A stretch of 5,806 bases of DNA from Chloroflexota bacterium (GTDB taxonomy: Bacteria; Chloroflexota; UBA6077): assembly GCA_021788565.1 (NCBI GenBank), contig JAJYKO010000423.1, positions 1 through 5,806 on the forward strand, read 5' to 3'. Shown in pieces: positions 1 through 4,408 of this stretch; within the stretch, counting starts at the first letter, position 1, and every line of letters begins with the position of its first letter. The notes beneath the pieces are model-generated. The model was not told the origin of the DNA. It ran no database searches and saw only the letters and a list, made by a program, of their open reading frames with translations. Made by a program: the position numbers and the translations under genes.

Positions 1-74
1 ATTACAAATTCCGGATGTTTCTTCTCTGTGTGGTCTGCACAATTCGTCGGGCCAGACATGGTGCCGGACCGCGC

Positions 75-98
75 GAGAGGGAGCAGGATCTCCCTCTC
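75..98 (-). terminator. Hairpin downstream of the dCTP deaminase gene, possible transcription end
   Basis: A perfect 9-bp inverted repeat (75-83 with 90-98) encloses a 6-nt loop. It lies about 48 nt beyond the stop codon of the last gene on the minus strand. The stem is GAGAGGGAG/CTCCCTCTC. Neither side is followed by a T-run (the minus strand continues GCGCGGTCC), so it is not a textbook intrinsic terminator. It could be a Rho-independent terminator lacking its U tract, a 3'-end stabilising hairpin, or chance. The rest of 1-145 shows no gene on either strand that I can support. Confidence 0.35.
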
Positions 99-145
99 AA
101 GTACTCACTGGCTCACCCGCTCTCCCCGTCTCCTCGTTACCGGTC

Positions 146-658
146 CTACGGGACTACCTGGTTCTCGAAGCGGCCGCGATAGTGGGCGCTCCCCTTGCAC
201 TCCTCGAAGATGAACTGGCAGACGGCCGTTCCCGGGTATATCGCCAGCGGAACGGGACCAACATTGTTCAGCTCCAGCACCTGCTTGTTCGAAATGCCCG
301 GCTGCATGAAGCTGGCGGTCATGTGAACCATCAGCCCCACCCTCGCGAAGCGGCTTCGTCCTTCCAGCCAGCCGCAGATGTTGTCCGGCAGCGTGATCTT
401 CTCCCTGGTGATTCCTAGTACAGCCTGACCCGGCATAAGCAGCAGATGGTCATTCACCTCGATCAGCTCTGTGACCTCTTCGTGGCTGGCTTCTTCGTTG
501 ACGGGATGGATATGGGGCAGTGCGCGGAACACCCTGAACTTGTTGTCTACGTGGAGGTCCACGGAGGCAGGACCGACCTGACTCTCGGAGAAGGGTTCAA
601 TCACGATTTCACCCTTCTGGATCATCTTGAGGATCTCGTCGTGGGTAAGAATGGCCAT
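146..658 (-). CDS. dcd: dCTP deaminase family protein (Dcd-like)
   Basis: A 170-residue protein of the dCTP deaminase/dUTPase fold, cytosolic and expected to be a trimer. The family turns dCTP into dUTP, and some members also hydrolyse dUTP to dUMP, feeding dTTP synthesis. The signature GRSRFARVGLMVHMTA lies at residues 100-115, followed by QVLELNN at 126-132. Aligned by eye to E. coli Dcd, the catalytic positions Ser111, Arg115, Ala124 and Glu138 correspond to Ser102, Arg106, Ala115 and Glu129 with identical spacing. The C-terminal YRGRFENQ (160-167) fits the nucleotide-binding tail, although the protein is shorter than E. coli Dcd (193 residues). The HRIDPGW stretch of E. coli reads SFMQPGI here, so substrate choice and the mono- or bifunctional state are uncertain. 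The ATG at 658 is chosen because homology begins there (MAILTHDEI); the in-frame ATG at 745 would lie inside the E2 gene. The gene starts 4 bp after the E2 stop with only a weak Shine-Dalgarno, so translational coupling is likely. Confidence 0.88.
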   Translation of the reverse strand: MAILTHDEILKMIQKGEIVIEPFSESQVGPASVDLHVDNKFRVFRALPHIHPVNEEASHEEVTELIEVNDHLLLMPGQAVLGITREKITLPDNICGWLEGRSRFARVGLMVHMTASFMQPGISNKQVLELNNVGPVPLAIYPGTAVCQFIFEECKGSAHYRGRFENQVVP

Positions 659-662
659 ACAG

Positions 663-2117
663 CTACAACAACAACCTAATCGGGTCCTCCAGCAGCTCCT
701 TGAGGTACTGGAGATAGCGCGCCCCGTCCGCCCCGTTGGCGGCACGATGGTCCACCGAGATGGTCGCCTTCATCGTCGTGGACACGGCAAGCTGACCGTC
801 TTTGACCACCGGCCTCGGAGCTATTGCCCCCACAGCCAGAATCGCGGCCTGCGGCGGATTGATAATGGCGGCGAAATCCTCCACCCCAAACATACCCATG
901 TTGCTCACGGTGAATGTGCCGCCCTCGTACTCGTCCTGCCGCAGCTTGCCTTCTCGCACGCGGGCCATCAGCTCCTTGGATTCCCTGGAGATCTGTGCCA
1001 GCGGCTTTCTATCGCATTCCCTTACAACCGGCGTAATCAGCCCCTGCTCGAGGGCAACAGCCATGGCCACGTTCACCTGCTTGTAGACGGTCACCTGGTT
1101 GTCGTGGAATGAGGAGTTCAGCATCGGGTAGCGGGTGAGCGCTACAGCCGCGGCCTTCATGACGAAATCGTTGAAGGAGATCTTCATATCGTCGCTGAGC
1201 GTGCGATTTAGCTCCTCGCGCAAACCGGCAGCGTGTGCCATATCGATCTCGATGGTGGCATAGAAGTGCGGTACCGTCTGCTTGCTCAGGGTCATGCGGC
1301 GAGCGATGGCCTGGCCCATTCTGGAGACCTCCCGCGTCTCGGCCGGAACCCCTTCCATCGGCGGCATAGGCGCGACCTGGGCTGGGGGCGCAGCCGGAGC
1401 AGCCCGGACAGCCGCCTCGGGTTCGGCCGGGGCCGGCTGTTGAACGGGGGCTTGTCTCGGTTGATCCTGGTGATCGGGTGAAGGTGCTCGCGTTGTCGCG
1501 GCTTTCTCAGACTCCTGTTGGCGGCCGGCTGCCTCGGTCAGGAACCGCTCCACGTCCTCTTTGGTGATGCGGCCGCCGGGTCCGGTGCCCTGGACATCGG
1601 TGAGTGGGACGCCCTGCTCATGGGCGAATCTTCGTGCTACCGGCGAAACCTTGACGCGCTCTTCCTCCTCCTTCTCTTCCGTCGCCTCCCCCGCTTCAGC
1701 GGGTTGCGGCTCCATCGAGGGAGGATGGGCGCGCTCTTCTTCTGAAACGCCCCTCGCCTCGCTGCCAGGACCCTGGACCTGAACGCCCGCCGGCGCCTCT
1801 TCGGCCCTTTCCCCAGCGCCCTGCTCCTGCTTCGGCACCTCCTCGGCAGGTGGCGTCGCTGCTTCGATGGTGTCGCCAGGCTGGCCGATCGCGGCGATCG
1901 GCTGACCCACGGGAACCGTATTCCCCTCGGGGACCAGGATCTTCAGAAGGGTTCCCGAGGCAAATGCCTCTATCTCTATGTTGACCTTATCGGTTTCGAT
2001 CTCGGCGACCGCCTCGCCCTTCTGCACCTGATCGCCCTCGCGTTTGATCCAGCGCACGATCTTCCCCTGGGTCATATCGTATCCCATCTGGGGCATCAAC
2101 ACGTTTGTGGCAGGCAT
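663..2117 (-). CDS. pdhC: Dihydrolipoamide acyltransferase, E2 of a pyruvate dehydrogenase-type complex
   Basis: A 484-residue E2 core subunit. It takes the acyl group made by E1 on its swinging lipoyl arm and transfers it to CoA. A single lipoyl domain spans about residues 3-78, with the lipoylated lysine at Lys44 in ETDKV. An acidic Glu/Pro-rich linker (about 82-154) follows. The peripheral subunit-binding domain is at about 155-193 (VSPVARRFAHEQGVPL, then GTGPGGRITKEDV). A second Ala/Pro/Gln-rich linker runs to about 260, then the CAT-like catalytic domain to the end. The active-site motif is DHRAANG (456-462): His457 is present, and Asn461 stands where many E2s have Asp. The A. vinelandii E2p also uses Asn there. 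PdhC-type E2 is the best call. The substrate could also be acetoin or a branched-chain oxoacid, because E2 sequence alone does not settle it. The start is supported by a strong Shine-Dalgarno and by the lipoyl-domain N-terminus (MPATNVLMPQMG). Confidence 0.93.
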   Translation of the reverse strand: MPATNVLMPQMGYDMTQGKIVRWIKREGDQVQKGEAVAEIETDKVNIEIEAFASGTLLKILVPEGNTVPVGQPIAAIGQPGDTIEAATPPAEEVPKQEQGAGERAEEAPAGVQVQGPGSEARGVSEEERAHPPSMEPQPAEAGEATEEKEEEERVKVSPVARRFAHEQGVPLTDVQGTGPGGRITKEDVERFLTEAAGRQQESEKAATTRAPSPDHQDQPRQAPVQQPAPAEPEAAVRAAPAAPPAQVAPMPPMEGVPAETREVSRMGQAIARRMTLSKQTVPHFYATIEIDMAHAAGLREELNRTLSDDMKISFNDFVMKAAAVALTRYPMLNSSFHDNQVTVYKQVNVAMAVALEQGLITPVVRECDRKPLAQISRESKELMARVREGKLRQDEYEGGTFTVSNMGMFGVEDFAAIINPPQAAILAVGAIAPRPVVKDGQLAVSTTMKATISVDHRAANGADGARYLQYLKELLEDPIRLLL

Positions 2118-2121
2118 CGAA

Positions 2122-2128
2122 CTCCTCC
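2122..2128 (-). promoter_or_regulatory. Strong ribosome binding site for the E2 gene
   Basis: The minus strand reads GGAGGAG followed by 4 nt (TTCG) and ATG. It lies in the 13-bp gap between the E1-beta stop and the E2 start and fixes the E2 start at 2117. Confidence 0.8.
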
Positions 2129-2130
2129 GG

Positions 2131-3111
2131 CTACTTCTTCACCAGCTTGCGAACCGCGTCGACCACATCCTGCTCGTCCGGAAACGCTTCCCTCTCCAGC
2201 TTCCGGTTGTACGGAACGGGCACCTCGATTGATGCCACCCGGGATACCGGCGCATCCAGAAAGTCGAACGCTTCTTCATAGATTCGTGCAGCTATCTCGG
2301 CTCCCATCCCGCAGCTTCGCCAACTCTCCTCGGCTACAACCGCCTTGTTGGTCTTCCGCACAGATTCCAGAACTGGTCCCATGTCCAGCGGACGCAGGGT
2401 CCGCAGATCGATCACCTCGGCCTCGATGCCCTCCTTGGCCAGCCATTCGGCCGCGGTCATCGACACATTGAGCATCCGAGAGTAAGAGACTATGGTGACG
2501 TCCCTCCCCTTGCGTAGCACCTGGGATTTGCCCAGTTCCTCCACGTAATCCGCGTTGCCGTCCGGCACCTCCCCGCGTGTCCCGTACAGGAGGCTGTGCT
2601 CGAGGAAAATCACAGGGTTGTCGCTGCGGATGGCAGCCTTTAGCAGCCCCTTGGCGTCCCGAGGCGTGGCCGGCGTTACCACCACCAGCCCCGGCACGTA
2701 GGCGAAGTAGTTCTCGAACGTCTGGGAGTGAGTTGCTCCCAACTGCCCCCAGCCGGCCGCGGTTCGGACCACCATCGGCACCTTTATCTGACCGCCGAAC
2801 ATGTAGTGCAGCTTGGCGGCGTGGTTCACAATCTGGTCCAGAGCAAGCAAACTGAAGTTCACGGTCATCAATTCCGCGACCGGACGTAGTCCGTTCATCG
2901 CCGCTCCGATGCCCGCGCCGACGATGATCGACTCGGCAATCGGTGTGTCGCGGACTCTCTTCTCGCCGAATTCCTCTGCCAGGCCCTTTGTGACGGCGTA
3001 GCTGCCGCCATAGGCCGACACATCCTCGCCCATAACGAAAACGCTCTCGTCGCGGCGCATCTCCTCCTGCATTGCCTGACGCAGTGCCTCGCGATAGGTT
3101 AGCGTGGGCAT
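2131..3111 (-). CDS. pdhB: 2-oxoacid (pyruvate-type) dehydrogenase E1 component, beta subunit
   Basis: A 326-residue protein, the usual length for E1-beta. It pairs with E1-alpha in an alpha2beta2 heterotetramer that decarboxylates the 2-oxoacid and reductively acylates the lipoyl group of E2. The N-terminal thiamine-diphosphate (Pyr) domain shows GEDVSAYGG (28-36) and RDTPIAES (54-61). Glu60 is the conserved residue that activates the thiamine aminopyrimidine ring. The motif GATHSQ places the family active-site histidine at His128. A C-terminal transketolase-like domain follows (IDLRTLRPLD, then VVAEESWRSCGMGAEIAARI) and would contact the E2 subunit-binding domain. The ATG at 3111 lies only 2 bp after the E1-alpha stop and has a near-consensus Shine-Dalgarno. 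A pyruvate substrate is favoured by overall resemblance to PdhB. AcoB (acetoin) and BkdB-type proteins are the alternatives. Confidence 0.93.
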   Translation of the reverse strand: MPTLTYREALRQAMQEEMRRDESVFVMGEDVSAYGGSYAVTKGLAEEFGEKRVRDTPIAESIIVGAGIGAAMNGLRPVAELMTVNFSLLALDQIVNHAAKLHYMFGGQIKVPMVVRTAAGWGQLGATHSQTFENYFAYVPGLVVVTPATPRDAKGLLKAAIRSDNPVIFLEHSLLYGTRGEVPDGNADYVEELGKSQVLRKGRDVTIVSYSRMLNVSMTAAEWLAKEGIEAEVIDLRTLRPLDMGPVLESVRKTNKAVVAEESWRSCGMGAEIAARIYEEAFDFLDAPVSRVASIEVPVPYNRKLEREAFPDEQDVVDAVRKLVKK

Positions 3112-3113
3112 CG

Positions 3114-4130
3114 TTACCTCCTCGCCGCCACGGCTTCTTCGCGGGCCTCGCCCGTGGATTTACCGCCCAGAAGACCATCCGCGTATATATCATCGAAGAT
3201 TGTTTCCGGCGAAGGATCAGGACTCTCCTCCGCAAACCGGGTCGCGTCCTCCACCACACGGCTTACTTCGACCTCGATAGCCTCAGCCTGCTCGTGGGTG
3301 AGCATGCCACCAAGTTCCAGGCTCGTTTGGAAGTGCCGGACCGGATCTCGCAACTTCCAGGTCTCTACCTCCTCCTTGTGGCGGTACAGCTCCGGGTCCG
3401 CCATGGAGTGACCTCGGTAGCGGTAGGTCATGGCCTCGATAATCGATGGTCCCATGCCATCGCGCGCTACAGATATTCCTTTGTCAACAGCGTCACGCAC
3501 CTGGAGCAGATCCATCCCGTCAACCTGCCGGCCGGGCATGCCGTACGCGCACCCCTTGGCGTGCATGAACAGCACCGAGGAGGCACGGGACACCTGCGTG
3601 CCCATGCCGTACGAGTTGTTCTCCACCAGGTAGACTATCGGCAGCCGCCACAGGGCCGCGAGGTTAAGCGATTCGTGCCACTCGCCGATATTGGTGGCCC
3701 CTTCACCTAGAACACACAGCACCGCCCGGCCGTTATTCTGGTACTGGTTCGCCATGGCGATGCCTGTCGCGAGCGGAATGTGGCCGCCCACGATCGCGTA
3801 ACCACCCCAGAAATGTTTGCTGACGTCCGCCAGGTGCATGGATCCCCCACGCCCATGAGAGACTCCGGTCGCCTTTCCAAACAGCTCAGCCATGACAGCC
3901 TTCGGGTCGCATCCCTTCGCCAGGGCGTAACCGTGGTCGCGGTAGTGGGTGACTAGATCGTCGTCCTTTCCAAGGGCAGAGACGGCGCCGACGGCAATGG
4001 CCTCTTCCCCCACATACAGGTGAAGGAATCCGCCAATCTTGCCCATCGCGTACATCTCGGCTGACTTCTCCTCGAAGCGGCGAATCAGCAACATTTCGCG
4101 GTACATGCTGACAAGTTCGTCTTGGTTCAT
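3114..4130 (-). CDS. pdhA: 2-oxoacid (pyruvate-type) dehydrogenase E1 component, alpha subunit
   Basis: A 338-residue E1-alpha subunit that binds thiamine diphosphate and Mg2+ at the interface with E1-beta. Visible landmarks are MLLIRRFEEKSAEMY (13-27), GGFLHLYVGEEAIAVG (33-48) and YRDHG (63-67). The cofactor-binding motif GEGATN starts at residue 142 and ends with ENN at 170-172. The loop YRYRGHSMADP (236-246) carries the conserved active-site histidine His241. The cofactor motif begins GEG rather than the commoner GDG. Branched-chain E1-alpha proteins also have GEG, but the rest of the protein looks PdhA/AcoA-like. The ATG at 4130 is preferred. The in-frame ATG at 4175 would add 15 residues (starting MSPCRITDHRG) that do not look like the family and has no Shine-Dalgarno. 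The 4130 start has only a weak one (GGATAG). This is the first gene of the dehydrogenase cluster. Confidence 0.92.
   Translation of the reverse strand: MNQDELVSMYREMLLIRRFEEKSAEMYAMGKIGGFLHLYVGEEAIAVGAVSALGKDDDLVTHYRDHGYALAKGCDPKAVMAELFGKATGVSHGRGGSMHLADVSKHFWGGYAIVGGHIPLATGIAMANQYQNNGRAVLCVLGEGATNIGEWHESLNLAALWRLPIVYLVENNSYGMGTQVSRASSVLFMHAKGCAYGMPGRQVDGMDLLQVRDAVDKGISVARDGMGPSIIEAMTYRYRGHSMADPELYRHKEEVETWKLRDPVRHFQTSLELGGMLTHEQAEAIEVEVSRVVEDATRFAEESPDPSPETIFDDIYADGLLGGKSTGEAREEAVAARR
3116..3122 (-). promoter_or_regulatory. Ribosome binding site for E1-beta, embedded in the end of the E1-alpha gene
   Basis: The minus strand reads AGGAGGT, then AACG, then ATG. The Shine-Dalgarno is formed by the last two arginine codons (AGG AGG) and the stop codon (TAA) of E1-alpha. 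The two subunits are therefore probably translated in a coupled way, as suits a 1:1 complex. Confidence 0.85.
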
Positions 4131-4171
4131 GTTTCTATCCGATCCTCGATGATCTGTGATCCGGCACGGCG

Positions 4172-4183
4172 ACATTGTAGTAC
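4172..4183. repeat. First copy of a 12-bp repeat, ACATTGTAGTAC
   Basis: This matches 4355-4366 (ACATTGTTGTAC) at 11 of 12 positions in the same orientation, 183 bp apart. This copy overlaps the only -10-like hexamer in the leader. It may be a regulator site or chance. Confidence 0.4.
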
Positions 4184-4212
4184 AAGCTTGGCCGTTCCCG
4201 GACCCACTGCGT

Positions 4213-4259
4213 AGATCAACTAATAGTTCAACCAGTAGGTGGCGATAGACAGATCAACT
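4213..4259. repeat. Direct repeat AGATCAACT (4213-4221 and 4251-4259)
   Basis: Two identical 9-mers lie 38 bp apart in the operon leader. The first copy overlaps the odd palindrome AACTAATAGTT (4218-4228). Such pairs can be operator half-sites. No regulator is recognisable from the window. Confidence 0.4.
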
Positions 4260-4273
4260 TCGAGTCGCCACCT
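4237..4273 (-). promoter_or_regulatory. 9-bp stem in the operon leader (4237-4245 with 4265-4273)
   Basis: AGGTGGCGA at 4237-4245 is perfectly complementary to TCGCCACCT at 4265-4273, with a 19-nt loop. In RNA from the minus strand the 3' arm of this stem overlaps a second possible stem (4242-4250 with 4340-4348), so the two pairings compete. A regulatory role is inferred; only the base complementarity is seen. Confidence 0.45.
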
Positions 4274-4348
4274 CGCTTCCTCCCGTCACGGGTGCTGGGC
4301 TTCGCGTAGGACTACAGAGGCGGTTCCGGTAGAAGGATCGTCTATCGC
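4242..4348 (-). promoter_or_regulatory. Alternative 9-bp long-range stem in the operon leader (4242-4250 with 4340-4348)
   Basis: GCGATAGAC at 4242-4250 is the exact reverse complement of GTCTATCGC at 4340-4348, 89 bp apart. It shares bases 4242-4245 with the local stem 4237-4273, so only one of the two can form fully. This is the layout expected of an attenuator-type switch, but no terminator hairpin with a U tract is seen downstream. Confidence 0.4.
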
Positions 4349-4354
4349 GGGCCT

Positions 4355-4366
4355 ACATTGTTGTAC
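4355..4366. repeat. Second copy of the 12-bp repeat, ACATTGTTGTAC
   Basis: Partner of the copy at 4172-4183 with one mismatch. Its last bases run into the imperfect palindrome at 4363-4380. Confidence 0.4.
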
Positions 4367-4380
4367 GGCAATTACCGTGC
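4363..4380. promoter_or_regulatory. 18-bp imperfect palindrome, possible operator
   Basis: GTACGGCAATTACCGTGC is symmetric at 7 of 9 pairs around a central AATT. The size and symmetry suit a dimeric repressor. It lies 28-45 bp after the MTHFR stop and about 230 bp upstream of the E1-alpha start. It might also form a weak hairpin at the end of the MTHFR transcript. Confidence 0.3.
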
Positions 4381-4394
4381 CGGGACGAGGAGGC

Positions 4395-4408
4395 GACGGG
4401 TTCCCGTC
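4395..4408 (-). terminator. Short hairpin at the MTHFR stop codon, weak terminator candidate
   Basis: GACGGG (4395-4400) and CCCGTC (4403-4408) form a perfect inverted repeat, effectively a 5-bp stem with a 4-nt loop, touching the last base of the stop codon. The following minus-strand sequence is C-rich rather than T-rich, so termination here is doubtful. Confidence 0.2.

Larger units (their letters stand above)
4131..4407 (-). promoter_or_regulatory. Intergenic leader of the dehydrogenase operon (promoter and possible RNA control region)
   Basis: A 277-bp stretch between the MTHFR stop and the E1-alpha start has no convincing gene on either strand. It should contain the promoter of the E1-alpha/E1-beta/E2/dcd operon. 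The best -10-like hexamer on the minus strand is TACAAT (4174-4179), which would give a leader of roughly 35 nt and exclude the longer E1-alpha start. It has no recognisable -35 at normal spacing, so the promoter is unproven. Several short repeats crowd the region and are listed separately. I see no known riboswitch or T-box signature. Confidence 0.5.

Noticed and set aside
31..98. A CCA-ending sequence on the minus strand (CCGGCACCA near 58-66) next to a hairpin, considered as a tRNA
   Set aside because: No matching 5' acceptor arm, no T-loop GTTCRA motif and no anticodon arm can be assembled around it.
2276..3259. A 327-codon open frame on the minus strand overlapping E1-beta and the end of E1-alpha
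   Set aside because: It runs in a shifted frame through E1-beta, is rich in Arg and Gly with low-complexity character, has no recognisable motif and no start signal. It is a GC-rich shadow of the real gene.
3072..3710. A 212-codon plus-strand open frame antisense to E1-alpha
   Set aside because: It is fully antisense to a strongly conserved gene, shows no family resemblance and no ribosome binding site, and is explained by codon bias.
4131..4175. Longer E1-alpha start at the ATG at 4175
   Set aside because: The 15 extra residues lack family resemblance, there is no Shine-Dalgarno before it, and the only -10-like hexamer in the leader overlaps it.
4282..4292. CCCGTCACGGG as a terminator or regulatory hairpin in the leader
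   Set aside because: It has only a 4-bp stem with a 3-nt loop and no T-run, which is expected by chance in GC-rich DNA.
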